Source: Spirochaetae bacterium HGW-Spirochaetae-3
GTDB lineage: Bacteria; Spirochaetota; Spirochaetia; Treponematales; UBA12059
DNA length: 64,000 nt
Direction of reading: 5' to 3'
Assembly (NCBI GenBank): GCA_002839315.1
Contig: PGXV01000006.1
Span: forward strand, 1,176-65,175
The notes beneath the pieces were generated by a model. It made no database searches. It had not been told where the DNA came from and saw only the letters and a list, made by a program, of their open reading frames with translations. Every line of letters starts with the position of its first letter. The first letter of the stretch is position 1. Made by a program: the position numbers and the translations under genes. Of the stretch, positions 27,230 to 36,387 are shown one piece after another.

Positions 27230-28420
27230 TCACGGCTTGGAAAACAGCTTTATAAAATCCATGCGGCTATTGATATCGCACTTTTTGAAGAGATTCTTTA
27301 CGTGCGTCTTTACCGTCTCAACCGATATGAAGAGCTCGGTGCTTATCTCCTTGTTCGTCAGGCCCTTGAGGATGCACTTGGCGACGGCGGCCTCCCGTTC
27401 CGACAGGTTGAACGCGAAGCATAAGCGCTCGAAAGCGACGGAATCCTCCCCCGACTCGTCTTCGCGCGATAGCACGGCGTCGATCTGCGCGTGGATCTTG
27501 TTGAATTCCATCAGTTTCTTCGCGTCGCGAGCCTCGATGACCGATTCTACTTTGGACAGCAGGTCGTCCAGGCCGAGCGCCCTGAATTCGTAGTCGCCGA
27601 TGATCTGGGCCGGCGAGGTAGCGATAGCCTTATCGTTTCGTTCGGCCATCCCCTCGAGCAGTACGTATGAGAAGACCGCATCGGGATCGGGAACGGCCGC
27701 GAGGGTTTCCATCGCGTCCCTGCGATAGAGCACGACCAGTTCGTCTGCTTCCGACTTGGCGATGGCCGACGCCGCGTCGAGGCCGTCAGCGAGGCCGTTC
27801 CTCGTCTGCGTCGGACCGTCATCCGCCGGTTGCGGTTGTATCGCGCCCTTGGCTTTCAGGAGGCGATAGCCGAAATACGTCGAGAAAGCGGTCAGTATCG
27901 AATAGACGACCGCGATCGAGACCATGAATTCCGGAGGAAGGTCGGTCCCCCGGTCCTGCGCGCCGAAGAGCACGGCTATCACTACGGTTCCGAATATCGA
28001 TGAAACGATGACGCCTTTGCGAGGGCCCAGCGCGAATGCGGCGATGGGCGGGAAGAGGAGGACCCAGACGAGCCCGGCGCCTCCCTCGTACGCGAGGAAG
28101 AGCGAGAGGCACGCCAGCGCCGCGACGAACACTCCCACTCCGGGGTAATCGTCGCCCTTGGAGCGAATTTGCAGGATGAGCGCTATGCAGAGGAACGAAA
28201 ACAGTATCTCGACGATCGCCGCCGCGAGCCGCACGTCCGCGCTGTTGAAACCGTCGAGACGGAGTATCGTATAGACGCCCGGAATGAAAGCCGCCACGCA
28301 GGCGGCTACAACCAGGACGACGAAGGAGTCAGGCCGATACCGGCGCCCGGGGCGTCGGTCGGCTTTCGGGGATCCGTCTTTCTCTCGACCAAATAGCATG
28401 GCCATGATTCTATCATGCAT
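27230..28420 (-). CDS. membrane-anchored LuxR family regulator
   Basis: 396 residues. About six hydrophobic segments span residues 30-195 (such as FVVLVVAACVAAFIPGVY and LAYEGGAGLVWVLLFPPIAA). A cytoplasmic linker of about 130 residues follows, then a LuxR helix-turn-helix at the end (LSEREAAVAKCILKGLTNKE, ISVETVKTHVKNLFKKC). It lies 17 bases after the DUF1667 gene on the same strand, so it is probably the last gene of the glpF-glpK-glpO operon and may report on membrane or periplasmic state to glycerol genes. No receiver domain is present. The start codon is uncertain: ATGs at residues 1, 6 and 8 all lack a good ribosome site. Confidence 0.8.
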   Translation of the reverse strand: MHDRIMAMLFGREKDGSPKADRRPGRRYRPDSFVVLVVAACVAAFIPGVYTILRLDGFNSADVRLAAAIVEILFSFLCIALILQIRSKGDDYPGVGVFVAALACLSLFLAYEGGAGLVWVLLFPPIAAFALGPRKGVIVSSIFGTVVIAVLFGAQDRGTDLPPEFMVSIAVVYSILTAFSTYFGYRLLKAKGAIQPQPADDGPTQTRNGLADGLDAASAIAKSEADELVVLYRRDAMETLAAVPDPDAVFSYVLLEGMAERNDKAIATSPAQIIGDYEFRALGLDDLLSKVESVIEARDAKKLMEFNKIHAQIDAVLSREDESGEDSVAFERLCFAFNLSEREAAVAKCILKGLTNKEISTELFISVETVKTHVKNLFKKCDINSRMDFIKLFSKP

Positions 28421-28437
28421 CGGGGATTAGCGAAGCG

Positions 28438-28818
28438 TCATTCCGCTGCGAGCATGCTCCTGGTAGCCACGAGCTGTACTCCTGTACCAGCCAGGTCTTC
28501 GACGATAACGGCTCCCATCGCGACGGGGGCGTCTACCGAGACGCCTCGTATGACGCGCATGCAGGCCATGATCGCCCCCTTGGGTACGGGGCGGGCCGTC
28601 TTGACGGGCAAACGAGGCAATGCGGCCCCGCGTATGCCGACGGTCGACGGCACCGTGCGCGTCGGCGCCGTCGCCTCCCGGACCGCGTAATCGGCCCCGC
28701 GAGCGCAGCCGTTGCCCTCTACCGCGATGGAGGCCGCGTCGCCCGAGAATCCGCTCACCGTCATCCTGCATCCGAGCGGGCATACTATGCAGACGAGTTC
28801 CTGGATATCCGGCATCAT
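28438..28818 (-). CDS. DUF1667 domain protein of glycerol oxidation
   Basis: 126 residues with the cysteine pattern of DUF1667: CIVCPLGC near residues 10-17 and GCARG near 38, which could hold a small metal or iron-sulfur centre. The gene overlaps the upstream FAD/NAD oxidoreductase by an ATGA junction. The trio GlpA-like dehydrogenase, FAD/NAD oxidoreductase and DUF1667 is a known conserved set in anaerobic glycerol-3-phosphate oxidation, where it probably passes electrons onward. Confidence 0.88.
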   Translation of the reverse strand: MMPDIQELVCIVCPLGCRMTVSGFSGDAASIAVEGNGCARGADYAVREATAPTRTVPSTVGIRGAALPRLPVKTARPVPKGAIMACMRVIRGVSVDAPVAMGAVIVEDLAGTGVQLVATRSMLAAE

Positions 28819-30068
28819 TCCACCTCCACGGTCAGTTTTCTGAACGATCGTCCCTTGATGAGCGCGGAGTCGAAGGTCAGGTGCTGCATCTCCCCGGGCG
28901 TCGCTATCTTCTTGTTAAAGGTCTTGATAGGGGAACCGTCGGCGGTGACGACGAATTTGGCGTTCCTGTAGACGTTCTTGACGCGGAGGAATAGCTCGAT
29001 CTTCTCGTCGAGGTTCGATTCCCTGAGCGACTGGGCTACGACGTACGAGACGCCTCCGGCGGCGGCGGTCTTTACGACGTTGCCGTCGGCGAAGGACTTC
29101 CCCGTCGCGTAGCGTGCGGCGAAGCGGCCGGCCCTCCTGGCTTCCTCTGTCACGTAGTCGACGAGGTCGTGCACGTGGACGACGTTCCCGCACGCGAAGA
29201 CGCCGGGAACGGACGTTTCCATGGACTCGTTGACCATGGGGCCGTTCGTCCGCGGGTCTATTTCTATGCCGGCCTTCCTCGATAGCTCGTTCTCGGGGAT
29301 CAGGCCAACGGACAGGAGCAGCGTGTCGCAGTCGTAGACGCGCTCGGTACCCGGTACGGGCCGTCTGTTTTCGTCGACCCGCGATATTACGACCGCCTCG
29401 ACGCGGTCGCGGCCGCGTATCCCGGTGACGGTATGGCTAAGCAGCAGCGGTACGCCGTAATCGTCGAGGCATTGGACGATATTACGGGTGAGTCCGTTGG
29501 AGTACGGCATCAGCTCGGCGACGGCGTGGACCCGTGCGCCTTCCAGCGTCAGGCGCCTGGCCATGATCAGGCCTATGTCGCCCGAGCCCAGTATCACGAC
29601 GTCCTTGCCGACCCGGTAGCCTTCCATGTTCATGTAACGCTGTGCGGTCCCCGCGGTGAACACGCCAGCCGGCCTCGTACCGGGTATAGCCAGCGCGCCG
29701 CGCGGCCGCTCCCGGCAACCCATGGCGAGGACCACGGCCTTGGCCGAGAGCGTACAGAGCCCGTCCGTCGGGCTCATGGTCTTGACGACCCTGTCGGCGC
29801 CGAGCGACATGACCATGGTGCCGAGCCGGTACTCTATGCCCAGGGAGCGGAGCTCGGTTATGAAGCGCTCCGCGTACTCGGGCCCGGTCAGCTCGGTCTT
29901 GAAGATCTGGAGGCCGAAGCCGTTATGGATGCATTGCTGCAGTATGCCGCCGAGCTCGCGGTCCCGCTCCAGGACGAGCACCCGGTCTGCGCCGCTCTTC
30001 TTGCACTCTATCGCCGCGGCGAGCCCGGCCGGGCCTCCCCCTATGACGATGACGTCGTATTCGTTCAT
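28815..30068 (-). CDS. FAD/NAD(P)-dependent oxidoreductase of the glp set
   Basis: 417 residues from the ATG at 30068; the open frame continues upstream but only inside the neighbouring gene. It begins with an FAD-binding Rossmann motif VIVIGGGPAGLAAAIE, has CRERPRGALAIPGTRPAGV near residue 115, and a second GSGDIGLIMARRLTLEG near residue 150 for NAD(P). It lacks the CxxC redox pair of thioredoxin reductases. Both ends overlap their neighbours by ATGA, so it is tightly coupled to the GlpA-like dehydrogenase and to DUF1667. It probably transfers electrons from glycerol 3-phosphate oxidation to NAD or another acceptor. Confidence 0.9.
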   Translation of the reverse strand: MNEYDVIVIGGGPAGLAAAIECKKSGADRVLVLERDRELGGILQQCIHNGFGLQIFKTELTGPEYAERFITELRSLGIEYRLGTMVMSLGADRVVKTMSPTDGLCTLSAKAVVLAMGCRERPRGALAIPGTRPAGVFTAGTAQRYMNMEGYRVGKDVVILGSGDIGLIMARRLTLEGARVHAVAELMPYSNGLTRNIVQCLDDYGVPLLLSHTVTGIRGRDRVEAVVISRVDENRRPVPGTERVYDCDTLLLSVGLIPENELSRKAGIEIDPRTNGPMVNESMETSVPGVFACGNVVHVHDLVDYVTEEARRAGRFAARYATGKSFADGNVVKTAAAGGVSYVVAQSLRESNLDEKIELFLRVKNVYRNAKFVVTADGSPIKTFNKKIATPGEMQHLTFDSALIKGRSFRKLTVEVE

Positions 30069-31522
30069 GATGCTTCTTCCTCTTCCTTGCCGAGAGCCCC
30101 GAAGAGGACGGCGGACTCGAGTGCCTCCATCCGTACCTCCGCCGGGCCTATGCCTCGTTCCCGCGCCAGGATCGCCAGGACGCGCGGACCGCAGAACCCT
30201 CCCTGGCACCGTCCGGCGCCCGGACGGACCCTCCGCTTGACGCCGTTCAGCGTCGTCGCGCCGGCGCTCCTGCGTATCGCGTCGAGTATCTCGCCCTCGC
30301 TTATCGACTCGCAGCGGCAGACGACGTTGCCGTAGCTCGGCTCGCGCCGTATGAGCTCCGCCTTCTCGGCGTCGCCTAGTAGCCCCAGGTTGACCCTGGG
30401 ACGGCGTCTCGGGTCGAAGCCCTTCCTGGCCTTCAGCCCGGGGATCGAGTCGGTCACCATCTCCGCGACCCGCTTGGCTATCGCGGGAGCCGACGACAGG
30501 CCCGGCGACTTGATTCCGGCGACGTTGTAGAAGCCGCGCACGCGGGCTTCGCCTATTATGAAATCGCCGGTGCTGGGCTGAGCCCGGACGCCGGCGAAGT
30601 TCGTTATTACCGTATTGAACGGGATCCCCGGCACGAGCCTTCGGGCCATGTCCCGTACCCGCTCGAGGCCTTCGGCGCTCGTGGCCGTGGAGCCGCGCTC
30701 CTCCGGCGGAAGGTCTTCCGCGTCTGGCCCGACGATGACGTTGCCGTCGTACGTCGGCGCTACCAGGATACCCTTGCCTAGCTTTGACGGGGCGGGGAAC
30801 AGCACCGTATTGACCAGTCCCTCCGCCGTCTTGTCGAGCAGGTAATACTGGCCCCTCCTCGGGTTGATGCTGAATTCCGGTTCCGGCTCGACCATGGCGT
30901 AAACGGAGTCGGCGTAGACGCCTGCGCAGTTGACGACGCGCGAGGCCGCTAGCGTCCCCTTCCGCGTACGTATGGAGAACGAGCCCGGCCGCGCTTCGAT
31001 GGAAAGGACCTCCGCGTCGAGCATAAGCTCCGCGCCGTTGTCCACGGCGTTTTCCGCGTAGGCGATCGCGACCTCCCACGGCATCAGGATGCCGGCCGTC
31101 GGGGCGTAGAGCGCGCCCGCGACGCTCGGCGTCAGGTTAGGCTCGATACGCAGAGCCTCGTCGCGGCTCAGTACGACGAGGTCAGGGACGCCGAGCCTCT
31201 TGCCGTTCTCGAGCAGCCGCTCGAGGGCGGGCAGCTCGTCCGCGCCGAGCGCGCAGACGAAGGAGCCGGCGCGCCTGAACGGGATGGCGAGCTCCTCGCA
31301 TACCTGCCCGTAGAGTTTGTTGCCTTCCACGTTCAGCTCGCCCATCGCGGTGCCGTATTCGGCGTCGTAGCCGGCGTGGATGATCGCGCTGTTCGCCTTG
31401 CTCGCTCCCGATGCGACGTCGCCGCCCTTCTCGAGCAGGACTATCTTCAGGTCGTAACGCGCCAGCTCGCGCGCGATCGACGCACCGACGACCCCGGCGC
31501 CGATTATAGCTATATCGTACAT
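30065..31522 (-). CDS. GlpA-like FAD-dependent glycerol-3-phosphate dehydrogenase with BFD-type [2Fe-2S] domain
   Basis: 485 residues. The start is ATG 31522, with GAGG six bases upstream; a GTG four codons earlier is in frame. The FAD motif is DIAIIGAGVVGASIARELA at residues 3-21. A DAO fold follows with SAIIHAGYDAEYGT and FAGVRAQPSTGDF. The C-terminal 80 residues form a BFD-like iron-sulfur domain with VVCRCE and GRCQGGFC. The layout matches GlpA-type dehydrogenases of fermentative bacteria. It would oxidise glycerol 3-phosphate to DHAP. It follows glpK and is coupled to the next two genes. Confidence 0.9.
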   Translation of the reverse strand: MYDIAIIGAGVVGASIARELARYDLKIVLLEKGGDVASGASKANSAIIHAGYDAEYGTAMGELNVEGNKLYGQVCEELAIPFRRAGSFVCALGADELPALERLLENGKRLGVPDLVVLSRDEALRIEPNLTPSVAGALYAPTAGILMPWEVAIAYAENAVDNGAELMLDAEVLSIEARPGSFSIRTRKGTLAASRVVNCAGVYADSVYAMVEPEPEFSINPRRGQYYLLDKTAEGLVNTVLFPAPSKLGKGILVAPTYDGNVIVGPDAEDLPPEERGSTATSAEGLERVRDMARRLVPGIPFNTVITNFAGVRAQPSTGDFIIGEARVRGFYNVAGIKSPGLSSAPAIAKRVAEMVTDSIPGLKARKGFDPRRRPRVNLGLLGDAEKAELIRREPSYGNVVCRCESISEGEILDAIRRSAGATTLNGVKRRVRPGAGRCQGGFCGPRVLAILARERGIGPAEVRMEALESAVLFGALGKEEEEAS

Positions 31523-31587
31523 GGTATTCCTCACGAAAGGTTGGGGCGGATCCGCGGTTACCGATCGGGGCCCGCGTCGCCGATAGC

Positions 31588-31613
31588 GGGGCGGCGCGCT
31601 CGCGCGTCGCCCC
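31588..31613. other. GC-rich intercistronic hairpin between glpK and the GlpA-like gene
   Basis: GGGGCG-G-CGCGC pairs with GCGCG-T-CGCCCC around a two-base loop; one position is a G-T pair. It lies just after the glpK stop on the minus strand. No U-tract follows, so it may be a processing or stabilising hairpin rather than a full terminator. Confidence 0.6.
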
Positions 31614-31628
31614 TATTTAGCTCGTTAT

Positions 31629-33240
<1,612 letters not shown>

Positions 33241-33248
33241 GGGGGGTG

Positions 33249-34019
33249 TTACGCCGCGATCGACTTCTTGTCGGCTTCGACGCCCTTCTCGGAATTGAGC
33301 AGCGCGTCGTAGAGGGCGGTGGACACTATGCACGAGACGATAGGAACGAGCACCGGCGGGATCAGCCAGTACCAGCCGTCGAACAGGCCCTTGGTCCCGG
33401 CGATGGCGCCGAAGATGCGCGGGGCGAGGTCGCGGGCCGGGTTCAGCGAGTAGCCGCTGGGGCCGCCGAGGCTGAGGCCGATGGCGAGTATGACGCCGCC
33501 GACTACGAAGGTGCCCGCCTTGGCGAAGTTGGAGTTCTTCTTGTCGCCTACGGCGAGTACCGCCCACATGAGGATCATGGTGCCGAAGAACTCGGCTACG
33601 CTCGCGTTGACGATGCTGTAGCTGCCGGAGCCGTTGCCGGCCGCGTTATAGAGGCTTCCGGCGCCGCTCGTCCAGATATTGGGCATGCCGGCTGAGACGA
33701 GGCCTTCCTGATAGACGAGGTACACGGCGGCGGCGCCGAGGAATCCGCCGATGAACGATCCGAGGACCGTCGGTACGAGCTTCTTCCAGGGCATGGCGCC
33801 GCGGACTGCGTTGGCGATGGTAATGGCCGGGTTGTTGTCCGCTCCGACGAGCACGCCGGAGAAGATAACGGCGAAGGCCCATCCGAAGGCGATGGTGTTC
33901 CAGTCGTACCATCCGGGGCCGCCCCTGGCGGCGAGCACGACGGCGGCGACGACGCCGTCGCCCAACAGGATCAGAACGAAGGTAGCGAGGACTGGACCGA
34001 GGAATTCCTTTATCTTCAT
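33249..34019 (-). CDS. glpF: glycerol uptake facilitator (aquaglyceroporin)
   Basis: 256 residues with six membrane helices and the two half-helix NPA motifs: NNPAITIA near residue 62 and LNPARDLAPRIFG near 194. The Asp right after the second NPAR is the feature that marks glycerol facilitators against water channels. It lets glycerol diffuse across the inner membrane. It is the first gene of the glpF-glpK-glpA-like operon, and AGGAG precedes the ATG. A 534-bp divergent region separates it from the iron alcohol dehydrogenase gene. Confidence 0.95.
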   Translation of the reverse strand: MKIKEFLGPVLATFVLILLGDGVVAAVVLAARGGPGWYDWNTIAFGWAFAVIFSGVLVGADNNPAITIANAVRGAMPWKKLVPTVLGSFIGGFLGAAAVYLVYQEGLVSAGMPNIWTSGAGSLYNAAGNGSGSYSIVNASVAEFFGTMILMWAVLAVGDKKNSNFAKAGTFVVGGVILAIGLSLGGPSGYSLNPARDLAPRIFGAIAGTKGLFDGWYWLIPPVLVPIVSCIVSTALYDALLNSEKGVEADKKSIAA

Positions 34020-34143
34020 GATGATGTCTCCTGGTACTTGATCGCGCGTCTTGCGCGCGTCTCCGGCAACGCCGGAGATTGCCGTCTCGGAAGCCTCCTT
34101 TTCGATACGGAAGGCGGGGGGGGACGAGTACCAGGGACCGGTA

Positions 34144-34172
34144 TTGAAATATAGAGGAACAGAGCGTACAAT
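34144..34172 (+). promoter_or_regulatory. plus-strand promoter inside the glpF/adh intergenic region
   Basis: TTGAAA (34144-34149), 17 bases, TACAAT (34167-34172). It would start transcription near 34179, about 375 bases before the alcohol dehydrogenase ATG. Confidence 0.55.
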
Positions 34173-34178
34173 AAGTAC

Positions 34179-34303
34179 GGAGCTTCCTCGTTTCCGGTTT
34201 AGTTCGTCGACGCCTAGCTGGAATCGCGTTTTAAACGTACGAGAGGGGAAGATCCATCGAGTGGCGCGCTTTCCTGCAAGTCAACGCGCCGCTCGCTTTT
34301 TTT
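34179..34303 (+). ncRNA. candidate small RNA or attenuated leader between glpF and adh
   Basis: A promoter at 34144-34172 and an intrinsic terminator at 34259-34303 define a transcript of about 125 nt with no credible reading frame. CTTCCTCGTTT near 34194 can pair imperfectly with the AAACG...ACGAG...GGGAAG segment near 34234-34251. It does not match any riboswitch I recognise. Confidence 0.35.
34259..34303 (+). terminator. intrinsic terminator upstream of the alcohol dehydrogenase gene
   Basis: GAGTGGCGCG (34259-34268) pairs with CGCGCCGCTC (34285-34294) with one G-T pair, then GC and seven T. It points in the plus direction and lies 250 bases before the next plus-strand gene, so it ends a short RNA or attenuates a long leader. 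Confidence 0.75.
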
Positions 34304-34472
34304 ACCCGCGGACTTTCGCCGCGTTCCGTTCTTCTTCCCGTCACGCTACCGGCAACGCCGGTCTATGTATTCTATTACCGATCCGTTTTCCGTATCCGTA
34401 AATCACCATGGAGAGTGGTTTTCCCTCACCCATCGGGGTGAATCCGCGTCGTATCCCCCTTTTATTTAGTTC

Positions 34473-34501
34473 TTGACGCCTCGGCGAGGCCACAGTACGC
34501 T
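34473..34501 (+). promoter_or_regulatory. promoter of the iron alcohol dehydrogenase gene
   Basis: TTGACG (34473-34478), 17 bases, TACGCT (34496-34501). The spacer contains a perfect palindrome GCCTCG-G-CGAGGC (34478-34490), a likely operator position. AAGGGGGG precedes the ATG at 34554. Confidence 0.5.
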
Positions 34502-34553
34502 ATTCTGGTAATACCAAGCCCGCTATTCGAAGTAACTCGCTCAAGGGGGGATC

Positions 34554-35759
34554 ATGTCACTGGAAACTGTCTGGTTCAGGACCTACCAATCGGTCATGCG
34601 ATTGGCGGTCAATTTTCTGGATTTCTCTCCGCCCGAGGTGCTTCAAGGGGCCGGTAGCATCAAGAGGCTACCGGATTTCATAAAGTCCAAGGGCTTTTCC
34701 AAGGTACTCATCGTGACCGACAAGGGCCTGATGGCCGTCCATCTGCTCGACGGCCTGTTCGCGAGTCTCGAGCTGGCCGGCGTCGCGTATTCGCTGTTCG
34801 ACGGGGCGCAGGCCAATCCGACCATACAGAATATAGAGGACGCGCTGGTTATGTACGGGAAGGAAGGGTGTCAGGCGATCGTCGCCTTCGGCGGCGGTTC
34901 GTCGATGGATTGCGCCAAGGGATGCGCCGCCCGCGTAACCAATCCGAGGAAGACCGTGCCGCGGCTCCGAGGCCTTCTCAAGGTGTCGCATAGGCCCGCG
35001 ACCGTCTTCGCCGTGCCTACGACCGCCGGCACCGGCTCGGAGACGACGATAGCGGCGGTGATAACCGACCCGTCGACGCACGAGAAATATGCCATCAACG
35101 ACCCCAAGCTGATACCGCCGTACGCGGTCCTCGACCCTGAGTTAACCATAGGCTTACCGCCTCATATCACGTCGACCACCGGCATGGACGCCCTGACCCA
35201 CGCGGTAGAGGCGTATATCGGGCGTAGCAACACCGCGAATACGATAGAGAAGGCGGAGAGGGCCGTCGCGCTGATATTCGGTAACGTCGAGACCGCCTAC
35301 AATGACGGCAAGAACATCGAGGCAAGGGCCAACATGCTATTGGCTTCGTTCTACGGCGGCATCGCCTTTACCCGAGCCTACGTAGGCTACGTGCACGCCA
35401 TCGCCCATAACCTGGGCGGGCTCTACGGCTTGCCCCATGGGCTGGCCAACGCCGTTATCCTGCCGTACGTGCTGGACTTCTTCGGCGATTCCGCCAGCGC
35501 GCCGCTGGCCCGGCTGGCCGATATTGCCGGCGTCTCGAAGCCCGGGCAGGACGCCGCCGCCAAGGCCGCGTCATTCATCGCCGCCGTACGCGACCTCAAT
35601 CGGCGCATGGCCATACCCGAAGGCTTCGAGCAGATAAAGGAGGCGGATATTCCCATGATCATCGACAGGGCCTTCCGAGAGGCTCATCCGCTCTACCCGG
35701 TCCCGAAATTCATGTCGCGGGCCGACTGCGAGGCGGTGCTAAGGAAGCTGATGAGATAG
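34554..35759 (+). CDS. iron-containing alcohol dehydrogenase
   Basis: 401 residues of the Fe-ADH family. Seen are the NAD-binding FGGGSSMDCAKG near residue 113, PTTAGTGSETT near 160, the metal-site region TGMDALTHAVEAY near 215, and HAIAHNLGGLYGLPHG near 280 with conserved histidines. It would interconvert an alcohol and aldehyde with NAD(P)H. Its position divergent from glpF suggests a 1,3-propanediol- or ethanol-type dehydrogenase that disposes of reducing power from glycerol. No glycerol dehydratase is in the window, so the substrate remains open. Confidence 0.93.
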   Translation: MSLETVWFRTYQSVMRLAVNFLDFSPPEVLQGAGSIKRLPDFIKSKGFSKVLIVTDKGLMAVHLLDGLFASLELAGVAYSLFDGAQANPTIQNIEDALVMYGKEGCQAIVAFGGGSSMDCAKGCAARVTNPRKTVPRLRGLLKVSHRPATVFAVPTTAGTGSETTIAAVITDPSTHEKYAINDPKLIPPYAVLDPELTIGLPPHITSTTGMDALTHAVEAYIGRSNTANTIEKAERAVALIFGNVETAYNDGKNIEARANMLLASFYGGIAFTRAYVGYVHAIAHNLGGLYGLPHGLANAVILPYVLDFFGDSASAPLARLADIAGVSKPGQDAAAKAASFIAAVRDLNRRMAIPEGFEQIKEADIPMIIDRAFREAHPLYPVPKFMSRADCEAVLRKLMR

Positions 35760-35783
35760 CGGTCGGGAAGGCGGGGCGACGGT

Positions 35784-36263
35784 CTATAGCGTATAGAATG
35801 CCTTTGGGTCGTTGATGGAGATGATATCGGGGATAGCGTCGAGTATCTTCCGTAGGCAATCTTCCTTGGCCCGCCGCTCGGCGTCCTGGCGCCGGAACGC
35901 GATCGCTACGGAAGCGAGGAGCGCGACGTCGCTCGAGCGTTTCTGCACGAAGCCGTATGCGTCCACGAGCCCCATCCCTGCGAGCGACGCCTCGTCCCCT
36001 CCCGAAGAGACGAGGACGACGGGAACATGGCGTATCTCCTGGATGATTCTCGCCGCGTCGACGCCGCCCATGCCCGGACCGAGGTACGGATCGATAAGCA
36101 CGAGGTCTATGGTGTCCGCGGCTTCGAAGGTGCCGACGGCCTCTTCTCCGGAAGCGGCGAGCATAATCGAGTATCCGCATGAGGCGAGGAACTCGCCTTC
36201 GTTATGGGCCGCCCTGGTATCGGCGTCCACGATCAGGATACTTTTTTGCCGGCTGACGGTCAT
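35784..36263 (-). CDS. response regulator receiver with truncated PAS-like tail
   Basis: 159 residues from the ATG at 36263, which has GAGGGG upstream; upstream in-frame ATGs lack one. The receiver domain runs to about residue 125 (ILIVDADT, LVLIDPYLG with the phospho-Asp, VLVSSGG, FVQKRSS). A coiled linker follows, then CLRKILDAIPDIISIND, which reads like the first strand of a PAS domain but stops after a few more residues. The downstream sequence holds no continuation in any frame. It is probably a shortened relative of the receiver-kinase at 43137, with which it shares linker features and an upstream palindrome. Confidence 0.72.
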   Translation of the reverse strand: MTVSRQKSILIVDADTRAAHNEGEFLASCGYSIMLAASGEEAVGTFEAADTIDLVLIDPYLGPGMGGVDAARIIQEIRHVPVVLVSSGGDEASLAGMGLVDAYGFVQKRSSDVALLASVAIAFRRQDAERRAKEDCLRKILDAIPDIISINDPKAFYTL

Positions 36264-36330
36264 GCTTTGCCACCCCTCTCGCTCCATGGTATAGCCCTGG
36301 GGCGGCGGCGACAACAGGAAGTTGCGCCAA

Positions 36331-36356
36331 CCCTTATAGACAATTGTCTATAAGGG
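36331..36356. promoter_or_regulatory. 26-bp perfect palindrome upstream of the truncated receiver gene
   Basis: The perfect palindrome has half-site CCCTTATAGACAA and lies 68 bases before the receiver start and 32 bases after the RF3 stop. The inner 22 bp recur at 44404-44425 upstream of the receiver-kinase gene. It is AT-rich and not followed by a U-tract, so an operator is more likely than a terminator. Confidence 0.7.
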
Positions 36357-36387
36357 CGGCCTTTCATGCGCTATTTGGGCGAAAACG

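Larger units (their letters stand above)
34020..34553. other. divergent regulatory region between glpF and the alcohol dehydrogenase gene
   Basis: 534 bp without a protein gene. It holds two copies of CCGGCAACGCCGG (34063-34075 and 34349-34361), a plus-strand promoter and an intrinsic terminator that together frame a possible small RNA, a TCACCC/GGGGTGA inverted repeat near 34427-34443, and the promoter of the alcohol dehydrogenase gene. No clean minus-strand promoter for glpF was found; TATATT near 34148-34153 (minus) is the best -10 candidate. Confidence 0.6.

Noticed and set aside
28815-31079. A 754-codon frame that would fuse extra N-terminal sequence to the FAD/NAD oxidoreductase.
   Set aside because: The extra part is Arg-rich, lies antiframe inside the GlpA-like gene, and the ATG at 30068 gives a normal FAD-binding N-terminus with ATGA coupling.
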